A stretch of 64,000 bases of DNA from Steinernema hermaphroditum (lineage: Eukaryota > Nematoda > Chromadorea > Rhabditida > Steinernematidae), in assembly GCA_030435675.1 (NCBI GenBank), contig CM059622.1, forward strand, positions 6,200,001 through 6,264,000, read 5' to 3'. Position 1 is the first letter of the stretch, and each line of letters begins with the position of its first letter. The position numbers and the translations under genes were made by a program. Below the pieces are notes generated by a model. It saw nothing but the letters and a program-made list of their open reading frames with translations. It was not told the origin of the DNA and searched no databases. Positions 34,837 to 46,237 of this stretch are shown here, one piece after another.

Positions 34837-35827
34837 TTAGTGTTTCCTCGGTGAGACCTTTTCGGGGAGACGGTTAATAGGAATCAGCGATACGGCAGGG
34901 TACAGCACTCTGTAGGTGGCGAACCAGCACAGAGCCGCGCATATGGCGCCGAGAACCTTGTCGAGGAACGTGTGGTAGTAGAGAGTTGTCATCACCAGTT
35001 GGAAATCCTATAACGCATCCATTTTCATCCAGCCGCAAAGATTCCACATGCCCATAGTAAATGTAGCACCAAGATAGCCACAAAGAAGCTCCTGACGATT
35101 AAAGTATTCTTACGATAGTGTTCGATCGATCTTGCATCGCCCTGTCCGTTGTACTCGGGCCATCTTCTGAAGGCGATAGACTCTTCGCAAATGATCAGGA
35201 TGCTGTAGATCATGAGGAAGCAGTGGCCGCTGATGTCGAACCCGTGATTCCATCGTCCACCTTGGAGTCTGCACTCGGACTTCGAGAACGCTCCCTTAGC
35301 ACCGGTGCAGCTTCCAGATTTCTGTTCAATCGACACAAACCTAAAGGAGAATACAGTATGATGCGATTCAGTGTCTGTGGAACTCACGAATTAGTGAAGA
35401 AGTACCACAAAAACGTCGCCACCACTAGTCTTGTCAAATGGACGGCGGCGGAATTTTTGTTCTTGGTGTGAAACAAAGTCGCGAAATAAACGAAGGGGCC
35501 GACCAAAGCCCACGTCCAGAACCATCCGATCTTCGTACCGTACACGTTGAGCAAGTTGTTTTTCTAAAGAGTAAGAAATCAGTAAAGAACACGCAAGGCA
35601 TCACTTTCTCTCATGAAGTAGAAATCTGGAGGTAGGTCAACAAATGCACTAATTAAGGACAGGGCACAGACTCCAGCTAGATATATGTACGCCTTCTTTT
35701 GGGCATCAAGAAAGAGGTAACGGCGCCCAAGCTGGATGGTGACACCGCTGATAATGTCACTCGTCGTCGTTGGCCCGGCGAGAATTCGCCGGTTGCTCCT
35801 AGTTGGCCTGGATGAAGCCGTCGTCAT
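34837..35827 (-). CDS. fitm-2: FITM2, fat storage-inducing transmembrane protein
   Basis: ER membrane protein needed for lipid-droplet formation; the family has lipid diphosphatase activity on the ER lumen side. Exon 1 (ATG 35825-35827) is polar, then has a helix (AYIYLAGVCALSLISAFVDL). Later exons read KNNLLNVYGTKIGWFWTWA, IEQKSGSCTGAKGAFSKSEC, GGRWNHGFDISGHCFLMIYS and ending YYHTFLDKVLGAICALLCWF. The two catalytic histidines of the family correspond to the His in SGHCF and the His in YYHTF. The C-terminus SPRKH carries a basic ER-retention-like end. Five exons with short introns join in frame. Length of about 250 residues fits FITM2. Confidence 0.92.
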
Positions 35828-37226
35828 GAGTCAATTCTGAAAGAAATAAGATACAAGTCACAACAATCACAACAAAAAATGGAATTGAAGGAAGGACACG
35901 ATCAGTAATGAGATGGAGACCTACAGTAATCTCATGTTTTACACATTGAATAAGTTCTCACGGTTATTTGCTCTCACAGGAAACGAAATTTTCTCACTCG
36001 CGGTGAGGACAGCAGTGAATAACATGAACGACATAGATATTTGAAACACGACTGATAATTTCAAGATCAATAATAATAAAATAGCCTAAAATAAAGAAGC
36101 AGAAACAAAAAAGAAGCGACGACAAAGGATTTACGATGGATACAACACAACAAGAAATCCAACAAATAACAACAGATCACGCTACATTCGAAAAGCATGC
36201 ATGAACACGTCGATTTAGTCATAAAACGCCCTTCAGGGACAATACAAAGATCAAAAGAGGCTACAGCATGAACTTGTACTGCTTTAGTGCGATTCATTCA
36301 CGGAAAACACAGCTAATCCAGCCGAAATGGCGACGTAAGCGCGGAAAACCCTGCAAAAATCTTGCTTTCGGCCAACTTGACCGACCGACCGCTGGAACTT
36401 GTGCCGCAATGAACTGCAGAGGCCACACACATCGCTTGTCTCCGAGACTCGGTGACAGACAGACAGTCGACGCGACCTCTTTTCCTCGCTTGCTCCCCGG
36501 CGATCACTCGCCTCGATTCGCCTTTTTTGCCGACTCGTTTTCGGTGCTTTCAGGTTGCAGCCTTATCTCGCCCCATTTCGATGTCGTTCCTCCGAAAATT
36601 TGCGTTTTCATCGGCAATTTCGGCGCTCTTTCGAACGGCGGCGAAAACAACCACGTAACGAACAGTTGTCTTTGTGTTGTTCTGTGCATTTGTGCTTGTG
36701 TGAATCAGTTGATGAAGCGATGCTCGATGCAGTATTTACTGCTTGAAGGTGGAGAAAACGGCACGCCTCTTCACGCCAAAAATTGCTCATTTGGGCGTAT
36801 GAAAAACAGCTCCATTAAAAAAGTGTGAACCCGCTTTCCGCTTCACTAAACGTTGCGAACAGCGCGATATACAGATAGTTTTTGGGTAAATGCACGTATT
36901 TCTCCAAATATTGTGATTAGTATCGCTGGATCTGAAGATGTCATAACCATTTAACAAGCATTTTGTTTAGTATCAGTTCCACTTTGTCCCATATGTAACC
37001 AAACTGAGCACTTTCTGGTAGCATGTTGGAACCCTTCACTCTATTCATCCGTCCACCACAAAACTGCCGTTTCCGCTTATTATTTTGAAGTCTAGTAATA
37101 TGCTCCATTAGACATTGTTTTAGGCCCAAACAAATTATATCGTGGCTGCTGTGGACCATCACTAATCGGTCTGTCAAATCTCATCGCCTTCCAACCGCAA
37201 ACCCTACCAGTCAGCCCTCTTCGAGC
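35828..37226. other. Divergent promoter region between FITM2 and KGD4
   Basis: 1.4 kb. A GC-rich block at 36.3-36.8 kb is open in several frames on both strands, which points to base composition rather than a gene. No other feature was recognised. Confidence 0.45.
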
Positions 37227-37631
37227 ATGTATCTCTCTTCACTTCAACGGGCTGCTCTGCAGGTAAGATCTACTTAAGAACGCTTAATGTATGTTTGTAT
37301 CTGCAGGTTCCAATCAAGCGTGCTCCGCTGATCAAGTTCATCGGAGCGCGACTTCCGCGCCCCAACTTCGACAGCTCGAAGTTGCCGCCAATTCCAGTGA
37401 GCGTTATGCCTTTCGCAGCCCAAGCTTCTCCGTCTCAACCGAAAGCTACTTCTATTGGACAAGTTGGAACGCTTCCTCGTGGTTCTGGAATTGACGAAAG
37501 CATGCTTCCTCTCCGGTTTCGCCGCCGTCTCCTCGATGATGAGGAAATCGCAGCTATAAATGTATTCATTGCGTTGCCATGGTATCTTATTCAGTACTTT
37601 GTTTCAGAACGGCGGCGCATACGGACTCTAA
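37227..37631 (+). CDS. kgd4: KGD4 (MRPS36-like), 2-oxoglutarate dehydrogenase adaptor
   Basis: Small mitochondrial protein that tethers the E3 subunit to the E1-E2 core of the 2-oxoglutarate dehydrogenase complex. Exons 37227-37262, 37307-37561 and 37608-37631 join in phase 0 to 104 residues. The N-terminus MYLSSLQRAALQVPIKRAP is a plausible mitochondrial presequence running into the conserved PLIKFIGARLPRP. The middle is Pro/Ser-rich, and the C-terminus LPLRFRRRLLDDEEIAAIN with NGGAYGL matches the conserved KGD4/YMR31 end that binds the core. AATAAA lies at 37697-37702. The assignment rests on these two conserved ends. The downstream carboxypeptidase gene on the same strand begins less than 300 bp away. 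Confidence 0.85.
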
Positions 37632-37708
37632 ACGGCCGAACTAGTTGGCTGCAAACGGCAAACGATTGTCTTTGTTTAGTTATATAGAATTGGTAGAATA
37701 AACGATTG

Positions 37709-37715
37709 TTTTCAG
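37709..37715 (+). promoter_or_regulatory. Possible trans-splice acceptor between KGD4 and CCPP-1
   Basis: TTTTCAG sits seven bases after the KGD4 polyadenylation signal AATAAA (37697-37702) and before the CCPP-1 coding exons. This arrangement is typical of nematode operons, where the downstream mRNA receives a spliced leader. Confidence 0.35.
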
Positions 37716-37908
37716 ATTTGTTGTTTGAACTAACTGAGTTTTATTCTTGTGACTTATTTTGATTTTCTGCGGCGATGTTCATAGCACAAATATCTACATG
37801 GTTAAGATGTCTTTGGAGCACTGAATGGACAAACGAAGAAATGACAGGCAATTCAGTAGCAGAAATGTAACAACAACGTTTGTGCACAGTATACTAAAAA
37901 TGATTTAG

Positions 37909-40900
37909 AGCATCTACATCATCGGGGTCCGAGCATGACGCGCAGCCGCTAACCGTTCTTTTCGTAAAGCTGATCAAGGGCATCGTAGAAGAAGAGTTCC
38001 AGCGAGAACAACAGTTTCAAATCGGAAGTGCAATCGCAAGAAGAGTGAAGGGGACTCATGAGTACGCCGAACGGAATTTCTTTTCGTTCCTGCAGGCTGA
38101 ACAGAAAAAACCTGGCCGCTCGAAGAAGAACTCTGAAACCTCACCTAGTAATGGATTCAAAGTGAAGAAGCGTACGGAAAACGACGATAAAGCCAATGAT
38201 AAGATTACTCTCCCTATGGTTTTGGACGCGATTACGGTAGCGCCTTTTCTTATCACCTTATCTCAAAATTCTTTTAGAAAGTTGAAGATGACATCGCATG
38301 CTGCATGATTGCGTGGCTTTACCGAGAATATACCAAACGTTGCTCTTCAAAAGGTTAACTGGAGAAGACGTTTTACTATAACATGATAACTTACAGTCCG
38401 CCTGAGACGTGTGCGTGCGTTCATACGTTTAAAGGCGACAATTAAGATAGCGGAAGTTCTGACGCCACGCTTGGAAGGAGACGACTGGAAGTCGGCCAAG
38501 TCAAAGCAGGACGTTATTAACTTTCTGTCAGAAGCTCTTATGGTCACTGAAAGAGGTAAAGGAAATACACCCAACTGTGTTTAACAGCCCGCATCGTTTA
38601 GATCGATTCTTCTCGGTTAGGCTCAACAAGGCGTCTTTCCACTCACACATTAGTGACAAAGTTCTCGATGTGGAATTTATGCGTCGCTTCCCTAAGATCT
38701 TGAACTTAATAAAGAAGTCAATAAACTTGCGTAAGCTAACTGATAGCATCATCATACTCTAGTGTAATTTAGTAAGATTCGTCGATGTTGTAGTGAGCGA
38801 TTATTTCCCCGCGAAATTCATCAACGTCATCGATACACTCGAGACGGGTGCCTCCGAGGACAAAGTAAAGCTGCTGCAGTTCTACTTGAAACTGGGGCAC
38901 TCGCTATTCAGATCAAGTGAGTTTTTTATTGATAAGCAGGTGGATATGTCGTAACAAGACGTACGAAATCAGCTGTCACAAGATGGTGGTTGCGTGGGCA
39001 CGCGACGGCTCCACCACTTCCACATGTTGTGATTGTTTTTCCAGTGTTGACTTTTCATTGTTTTAGATACTCACCTGAAGGAGTGGCTTGATGCCAACAC
39101 TGTGGAGACGATATTTAAAGTCTTTCAAAGCCACGTCGGCAAACGGTCAAAAGTCCGACACTTTGCAGTTGCCGTAGAAGCTGCCCTCTGTCTTCAAGTC
39201 CTATTGGACTCTGGTAAGCAGAGTTTTAGCCGAGTTTTGATTAACCATTAACTAATCCTTAAGATATGGCTCGCGTGCGTCTTTCGAGTGAGATCTCCAC
39301 GATTGGACAGCTTCTCGATGACGTATCTCTTGAAGAACACACCACCAGTAGTTTGAAGACTGCTTTGATGGACATCGGTATTCGTCTCCTCCCCCAACAG
39401 AACTTCCCTTGTGATAATCTGGATACTCCGGTATACGAATTCCCACTGCGTGAATGCCTCCATGAGTATGGTTCTCTTCTCGTCCAGCATTCTTAATTTG
39501 CTTACTACAGAGCTTCATTGAACAACACCTTCTCAACTGACATGGGTTCGTTCGACAGAACTCGCGCATCATTCGATTTTGAAGGGGAAGCCAGTGGTAT
39601 GTGGCAGTTTAGATAATCTACCGTAACTCATCGTCATTAATTAGATGACGATGTCGGTGAACAAAATGGAAAAGCGTCTGACACGGAAGATTCTCGCAAT
39701 GGACGAGGGTTTTCTGAATCGGACCGAGAGTCAGAACAGTCGGATGACGACGGGGAAGCGAATACGTATGAAAGTGGATTGGACGATTCTGACCTTCCAC
39801 CTCCTGACGCTACATCAACACCACTCAAGGATAGCAAGACTGGCGTCAAAACCGATGACTCTGAAAATCCGAGTGGCTCAACCAGTGGGAGATTATTGTC
39901 CGGGATTGAACTGCAACAATATGACCATCTCTTCAAAGAATACATCAATGGATGTGATTCTTCCAGAATTGGGGATTGTATTGGAGATATGGTTAGTTTG
40001 AGTGATGGCTACGTTCTGGTGCTGGTAAGGATTAAATTTAGAATGTGACATCCGTTGGAAAGTTCGTCAAGAAAGCTTTTCCGGACACGGTTACTGACGC
40101 GAAGAAACCTCACGAGGCTAGTGATCTGCTCGATACTTCGTCAAATATTGGAGAGTTGAGGTATTTGATGTACCTATGTATCTGGAATTTGTAAAATTTT
40201 GCTTTCCTTCAGTCAAGCTGTAGCAAAGGAAATCCACGCGTACCAGCACGAGAACAAAACGAACCAGAAACGGAAGCGCGAACTTGTGTTCGATTTGGAC
40301 GAACTGGTAGCCGAGAACAATTCCACTGATATGACTTCCCTGTAAGATTTTTTTCTATTGCGTTCCATCACTCCGTTATCCGTTTCAGTGAACTAAATGC
40401 GGAGAAACCGTTGCATTTTGAAAGTCGATTTGAGAGTGGAAATCTAAGGAAAGCCTACAGAGTGGGTAACGCTGACGAAAGGCATTACGAACTTGTGTTA
40501 TCCCCTGATATCGGCTCAAACCGTCCTCATTACCAGTGGTTTTACTTTGAAGTCTCAAACAACGAAGCTGGCAAAATGTATACCTTCGACATCATCAACT
40601 GCAGCAAGGCTACTTCCATGTTCTCGAAAGGTGAATAAAAACTAACTATGCAGTATTTCGTAATTTTAATTGTAGGAATGCAACCTGTGGTTTTCTCTGC
40701 TGCGCAATACAAGGAGTGCAAACAAGGATGGATTCGTGATGGAGCCAACATTTGCTACTACCGTAACCGGTATATCAGCTATAGACCAGGCATTCCAAAG
40801 AAGGCATTGAAGGGGAAAAGAAAGGAAGGAGAGGAAGGCTATATGGAAAGCATGGAACTCTGTCATCATTACACCTTACGTTTTCAACTGATTTTCCGAA

Positions 40901-41999
40901 AGTCAGCAGATATTACGTACATTGCGTATCACTATCCCTTTACCTACTCCCGTCTTCGAGTAAGATACGTGGACGCTTTCGAGGTGAAATACGTGCTTTT
41001 AGGCAACTCTTGAGAGTGTGATATCTCGGAATGTCGACCGCCCGGCTTTCAGCGGTGTATACATCCGCTGTGATAAAGTGACTACTACACTGTCCCAAAA
41101 TTTGGTTCCCGTTGTTACTATCACTGCTCCGGGGACTAAAGATGACATAAAGAAGCGTGATGTTGTTTTCCTATCCGCTCGAGTTCATCCTGGGGAAAGC
41201 AATTCTAGCTGGATGATGAAAGGTACTATAGAGGCGGACTGCTTTTAGTAATATGGTTATATGTTAGGCATTCTTGATTTCTTGTCGTCGGAAGAAGAGT
41301 ATTGGGATGCTGAGAAACTCCGGAGTGATTTTGTGTTCAAGATTGTGCCTATGTTGAATCCTGATGGCGTCATCAACGGAAACCATCGCCTTTCATTAGC
41401 TGGTCGCGATCTGAACCGTGTGTGGTGTGAGCCAGGGCGCCTCTACCCAACTATCCGAAGTACAAAAGCATTGGTTCAGTACTCAGTGGACAGGCTGGGC
41501 AAGACTCCTTACGTTTATGTGGATCTCCATGGTCATTCTCGACAGTGGAATGTGTTTATGTTCGGCAACAATCCAGTGCAATCTCGCAAAGAATCGGACA
41601 AGAATCTGCTGGAAAAGAAGGAAGGAAAATCATTCGCCATTTTGCCGGAACGAATGAATAAGATTTCTCCATCGTTTTCTTTGCAACAGTGCACCTTCGC
41701 TGTTCAGGAGAACAAGGCCGGATCTGCAAGGATCGCTTTGTGGCGAGATTTCTCGATCCCGCGATGCTATACTATGGAGTCCACATACTGTGGATTTAAC
41801 AGTAGCTCTGCTGACAAATACACTAAGAAGCAGGTGAGTGACAGTCGACATCGTATCTGAACCTAAATATGTTTCTTTCTAGATCGGGCTGAACGAACTG
41901 GAAGAAGTAGGAAGACATCTGTGCATGGCTATCCTCAGTGTGAAGGAAAAAGTAGATGCATTCGATATAAGCGAGAAACTGGACAATACTACGTTCTGA
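37909..41999 (+). CDS. ccpp-1: Cytosolic carboxypeptidase CCPP-1/Nna1 (tubulin deglutamylase)
   Basis: M14D zinc carboxypeptidase that trims glutamate side chains from tubulin; in nematodes it maintains ciliated neurons. Many short exons join to about 1,000 residues. An N-terminal helical region (FVKLIKGIVEEEFQREQQF, VRAFIRLKATIKIAEVL) is followed by an acidic linker at 39.6-39.95 kb. Then comes the CCP N-domain (LHFESRFESGNLRKAYRVG, HYQWFYFEVSN). The catalytic domain has SARVHPGESNSSWMMKG (zinc His and Glu), NPDGVINGNHRLSLAGRDLN, YVDLHGHSRQWNVFMFG (zinc His) and YTMESTYCGFN with the catalytic Glu. It ends at TGA 41997-41999. The true start is unresolved: the first in-frame exon begins near 37909 without an ATG, so a small upstream exon is expected. 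Confidence 0.92.
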
Positions 42000-42145
42000 T
42001 ATGCGAAAAAGGAGTAGTGTTTTTGCATATCGATACGAGGTTGTGCTTGATATGGTATTACTGCGGCATTTATTTATTTCTTTCTCAAAGGAAGATCTCG
42101 CGAAATATAATTAATGTTTGTAATAAAGTATTGTCAGATATGTAT

Positions 42146-42457
42146 TTAAAAGGAAATAAACGCTTGGTAGTCCTTTTCCACCGCCGAGGACAACATGCTT
42201 GCCGCGAACAACACAAAGGGATCGCCGATGTTTTCTGACGGACGGTTAATGCGTTTACGGCGCTCGGGTGATATAGGGCCTGGCGACGCACCGGTCCTCT
42301 TTGACAGGGCGGAGGTCTTCGAGACGTCTTCAGTGGCGCCCTTCGGTGGCGCCCTCCGCTTCCCGCCGACTGTCGGCAGACGATGCGATTTTGCGCGGGA
42401 AACGGTCGCTCGCCCTTTCACTCCGTTTTTTGTTCGTTTTCCACCGCCGATCTTCAT
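42146..42457 (-). CDS. Small basic protein, probably nuclear, unrecognised
   Basis: Single-exon frame of 103 residues convergent with CCPP-1 (147 bp between stops). MKIGGGKRTKNGVKGRATVS and the following Lys/Arg-rich stretch would suit nucleic-acid binding. SPGPISPERRKRINRP contains a good CDK-type site (SPERRK) and a basic localisation signal. The end GDPFVLFAASMLSSAVEKDY is non-basic and looks folded. Composition and a clean ATG-to-TAA frame support a gene, but there is no splice or paralogue evidence. The same GC-rich stretch also carries open frames on the other strand, so chance cannot be excluded. Confidence 0.45.
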   Translation of the reverse strand: MKIGGGKRTKNGVKGRATVSRAKSHRLPTVGGKRRAPPKGATEDVSKTSALSKRTGASPGPISPERRKRINRPSENIGDPFVLFAASMLSSAVEKDYQAFISF

Positions 42458-42935
42458 CGGCGATCTCGACCTTTCTCGGGAAATCCGCGCTGATTAGTCG
42501 ACCAAAAACCGATGGCGCACGCTGTGCAAAACTGACCTTCGCGAGGCTTGCGATGACGTAACGCAAGTATTGCCGTGCCCCACGAAAGAGGCCCTCGGTC
42601 GATCAATTCCGACGACTGTTCTCCCCGTGACCCTCTCCCTCCTCCCTCTGTTTTCGTCAACTTCAAATTCTCTTTCGTCTTTTGGAGTAAGGGGCGACGA
42701 TCTTTCACTTACCGTAACCTTGATAGAGATGGTCGTTTTTCGTGTTCTCTCTTTCATTTTCCGGGGAGTACAGGATGAAAGTCCTAGAAGTAAGTGCTCA
42801 TGTAGCATTGCTTTTCTCTCCTCCCCCCATATTAGAAAAAAGCGATGCACTGTCCACCTTTTCACCTTGACCAAAGATTACTGTTTTCAAACAATCTTCA
42901 GACGCTTTGTTTCACTGAGACGTCTGTTTTGCACC

Positions 42936-42990
42936 GCACCTTTTCGAATTTGTCTACAGACAACGTCTGTAGACAAATTCGAAAAGGTGC
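42936..42990. repeat. Perfect 26-bp inverted repeat with 3-base loop
   Basis: The left arm 42936-42961 (gcaccttttcgaatttgtct plus acagac) is exactly complementary to the right arm 42965-42990, separated by AAC. The bases just outside do not pair. As RNA this would be a perfect hairpin. It may be a small inverted-repeat element, a precursor-like hairpin, or a fold-back artefact of library preparation. Confidence 0.9.
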
Positions 42991-43377
42991 TTTAAAAAAA
43001 AATTTTTGTCTGCATCCTATATCCGATTTTACCGGTAGTAAATTCAATTCTAGCGATCTGAATTGGGCCGAAGAGGCGAATTCAACTCTTTCGCAGGCCT
43101 CTCTCCCACCGTCGTCTTAGAGCGAAGAAAGACAGTGCGAACTCCAGCACCTTCCTTGTCTTTCCTCATTTCGACATATCACTTCGAACTGCGCGATTTT
43201 ATCTCTCAGATCAGCCCGTTCTCATCTCGTTTGTCGGTCGATCTCGCACCGTGTGACCCGAATGCGCCAACGGCGAAGATTCGAATTTGAACGCGAAGAA
43301 AATTGGTTTATGTAAATACCGTCCGCTAATCGACTCAGAACCGTTTGACCGCCCGTGGTGGTCGCGACCTCCGGCAC

Positions 43378-43383
43378 TATAAA
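43378..43383 (+). promoter_or_regulatory. TATA box upstream of Myt1 kinase
   Basis: TATAAA lies 86 bases before the ATG at 43469. A TTTCAG acceptor 15 bases before the ATG suggests a leader intron or trans-splicing. Confidence 0.4.
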
Positions 43384-43468
43384 TCGGGTCGACAACGCTT
43401 CGCTTCGTGTCTTATCACAAAAACGCGCCGTGTTTGACTGCTTCTTGATTTCAGTATACTCCGGCAAG

Positions 43469-45034
43469 ATGTCCGGTCGGTTACTCGACGACCCTGCTGC
43501 AGCCCCCGAGGTGCACTTCTATGATGAATCGTGGCTGACGAAGAGGGAGAAGCGTGCTTCCATGCGATACGACCCTCAGAGTCTTCCCGGAACGCCGCTG
43601 ACGAACTCGAATAGTCGCCGCCGAGTTTCACACCAACAGCAGGTGAACAGCTTCAACGTTGTGTCGAAGGGACGATCCACAGAAGAAGGTTAGTTTTCCT
43701 TATTCAGAACATCTACAAACTGTTGCGTTTTCAGTGATGGCGAAGTCGTCGTACCGACGCTCCTGCAGAGCCTCATTCTTCGAGCAGTGCTTCGAAGTGA
43801 AGGGAGATCTCGGTCGCGGCTCGTTTGGTGAAGTGCTCTCCGTCGTTTCCCGGGACACGGGTACTTCTTACGCCATCAAGCGCCAGCTGAAACCGTACTT
43901 GAGTGATTTCGATCGGCAGAGGGCTTTGCGAGAAGTAAGGAACTTTGCCCTCCTTCCTGAGCACCCCAACCTTCTTCACCTTGAATTGGCATGGGAGGAA
44001 AGAAGCGTTCTCTACCTGCAGACCGAACTCTGTGTTGGAAATCTGGATGAGTACTCTCGACTCTACGAAGTGTCGGAATTGGAGGCGTTGTTCATCATGA
44101 AAGATCTGCTGAAGGTGAGATACGACAAAGCAGTACTCCTCGTTATGCCCGAATTTTAGGCTCTGGAATCACTTCATCACAATGGGTTGATTCACTATGA
44201 TGTCAAACCAGAAAATATTCTGATTTCGGCCAACGGTTTCTGTAAACTCGGTGACTTTGGACTGTTGTACGACATGATCAAGGTTAGTTTCTGTCAGCTC
44301 TTCATCAGCTCTACGTGAAAAAATTCAGGATCAGTCAGGAGACTATTATCATGAAGGTGACAGCAGATATCTCGATGCATCGGTGCTGGACCGAGACCAC
44401 CCGCCATCACCCGCTAGCGACATCTTCAGCCTCGGTCTTACCATACTCGAACTGACTACAGATCTGTATCTCCCTGGAAATGGAGAGCGTTGGGAAGATT
44501 TGAGGAATGACGTTCTCCCGCAAGAACTCATGTCAGGTGGGGTCACTCTTTCGGTTTCGAGTTTGACAATGCCTGTTTTCAGTTCTCTCTGATGAGTTGC
44601 AGCGCGCTATTCGCAAGATGCTTCGGCGTGATTCTTCCCTTCGTCCGACGGCAACAGACCTGCTCGCGGAGCCTCTTCTCGAGCAACTGGCCAACGAAGA
44701 AAGACCTCCGTTCAGGCTGTTGCCTCGAGTAATGACCAGCAGCATCTCTTCACCTCCGAGGAAGAAGCCTCGACGAAGTGCCCGTCTCCAACTGAAAAAC
44801 AACGAAGTTCCTCCATCATTCCGCACTCCTCCAAGCAGCAATGAAGGCTCCGAGCCCAACCCGTCAAGAGGCGAAACCCCTGTCACGTTTCATCACCGAA
44901 CACCTTCGCCCAAGCCGTCCACCCCCGCTGCACTCTTTCAACTGACGCCGACCCGGCCAGCCAGCACCAGCAGGATCGGCTTCAAGCGCCTGGACATAGG
45001 ATCTCTGACGACGCGTCTTCTCTCTTCTTGCTAG
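43469..45034 (+). CDS. wee-1.3: Myt1/WEE-1.3-type CDK1-inhibitory kinase
   Basis: Membrane-associated inhibitory kinase that phosphorylates CDK1 and delays M-phase entry; in C. elegans WEE-1.3 controls oocyte maturation. Five exons give about 460 residues. The kinase domain starts [20 protein letters not shown], the Myt1 signature. It has AIK ([11 protein letters not shown]), [20 protein letters not shown] and [10 protein letters not shown], then [13 protein letters not shown] where relatives have xxAPE, and ends near [18 protein letters not shown]. The C-terminal tail is rich in Ser-Pro and Thr-Pro sites ([17 protein letters not shown]) and basic residues ([10 protein letters not shown]). 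No clear membrane helix is visible, although vertebrate Myt1 has one. Core catalytic Lys and Asp residues are present, so activity is likely despite the altered APE motif. Confidence 0.92.
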
Positions 45035-45697
45035 AGCTCCGATCTCTCCCCACTCCCGTTGTACATGTTCCACTTCGCACTACGCTCGTGGATATGGGTT
45101 TCGCAAATTTAGTTGTTACTTCACTTGTTAGCTACTTGTAAATAATTATAATCAGTTACGGTTTCGTTTAGAATTCTAACTTTTCCCATGGTTGTCTTTT
45201 AATGAATGCAGCATTTTAATTTTATTGTTTGGGGCCAACATCACAAGGTGAACAAACTCGGGTCTCTCGAGGAAGTATTGGCGGAAAAACGAGAGAACCG
45301 CAGGCGGCCGTATGTCAGGCGTATGTCTTTGATTTCAACAAATTAGGTAATTCGAGCTGCTGGCTGCACAGATCAGCTCGACCGACGGACTAATGAGGTG
45401 AGGAAGAGTGACTTCTGCAGAGGGAGGTCTATTTCTATGCAGAAATAACGAAGGAATCGTTTTAAACTTATTAGACGGACGGTACCGGCCGTTGTGTTGC
45501 AAATGGCACCGATACAATCGATAGCCAACTCGGGAAAACTGATAAGCCTTTTCCCACGCCACCAGCTCGATGTGAGAGGGATGATACCAAGGACAAAGGA
45601 GACAACGTCACACGCGGCAATTTATTTGGATGAAAATCAACAAAACAAATCTTATCCACCAACAGTGTTCGATATCAACAATCTTCTGAGCATATCA
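45035..45697. other. Convergent intergenic region between Myt1 and eIF5A copy A
   Basis: 3' flanks of two convergent genes. Short open frames on both strands show no motif. Confidence 0.5.
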
Positions 45698-46237
45698 TCA
45701 GTCCTTGCTCGTCATGTTCTTGTGGCTCATGATGGCTTCTTCCCCGCAGGCAGAGACGACCTGGACGAGGATGCCGTTTTCTTCCTTCTCAAAGGCGTCC
45801 TTGATCTGGTTACCGAGATCACCCTCCGGGAGACGAAGATCGTCCTTAGTGTCGCAGGTTTCAAGATCCATAAGGCTGATGAATCCATCATCGTCGTTGA
45901 TGGAGAGTACCTGAAGGGGTCTTTATAGCTACTTGAGTTGAGGGACAGATAGTTGCACCTGGTACTCCTTTCTCTTCACGACAGGGACTTCCATATTGTG
46001 GGTCGAAGGGCAGATATCTTCGAGCTTCTTACCGGTGAAGATGTCCAGAGCGACAAGATGGACCTTGGCGTGACCGTGTTTGCCCGTCTTGGAGGTGCTC
46101 ATTTCAACGACCTTGCAGGGGCGGCCCTTGATCATGACATGCTCATTCTTGCGGATGGCAGAGCACTGCTTCGGGTAGGTAGCGGCTGCACCAGAGTCAC
46201 CGGTGGTGAAATCGTGATCATGCTCGTTGTCGCTCAT
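45698..46237 (-). CDS. Translation factor eIF5A, copy A
   Basis: eIF5A helps ribosomes through stalling sequences and is activated by hypusine. Exon 1 (45959-46237) and exon 2 (45698-45910) give 163 residues. The hypusine loop [14 protein letters not shown] is intact, with the modified Lys at residue 53. The C-terminal OB-fold begins [20 protein letters not shown] and the end is MTSKD. The 48-bp intron has a normal GT donor. It lies head to head with copy B, whose protein differs at only three sites (Arg/Lys 89, Ser/Gly 155, Ser/Asn 161). C. elegans also has two eIF5A genes (iff-1 germline, iff-2 soma); orthology cannot be assigned here. Confidence 0.97.

Larger units (their letters stand above)
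42458..43468. other. Promoter region of the Myt1 kinase with a perfect hairpin
   Basis: About 1 kb without supported coding. Several frames open on both strands at 42.5-42.9 kb have no splice continuation. It contains the 26-bp perfect inverted repeat listed separately and a TATA box. Confidence 0.45.

Noticed and set aside
36268..36828. Plus-strand 186-residue open frame
   Set aside because: The GC-rich block is open in several frames on both strands, the translation has no domain or splice signals, and it lies in the divergent promoter between two genes.
37775..37800. Candidate first exon for CCPP-1 (ATG TTC ATA ...)
   Set aside because: Splicing it to the acceptor before 37909 creates a TGA codon at the junction.
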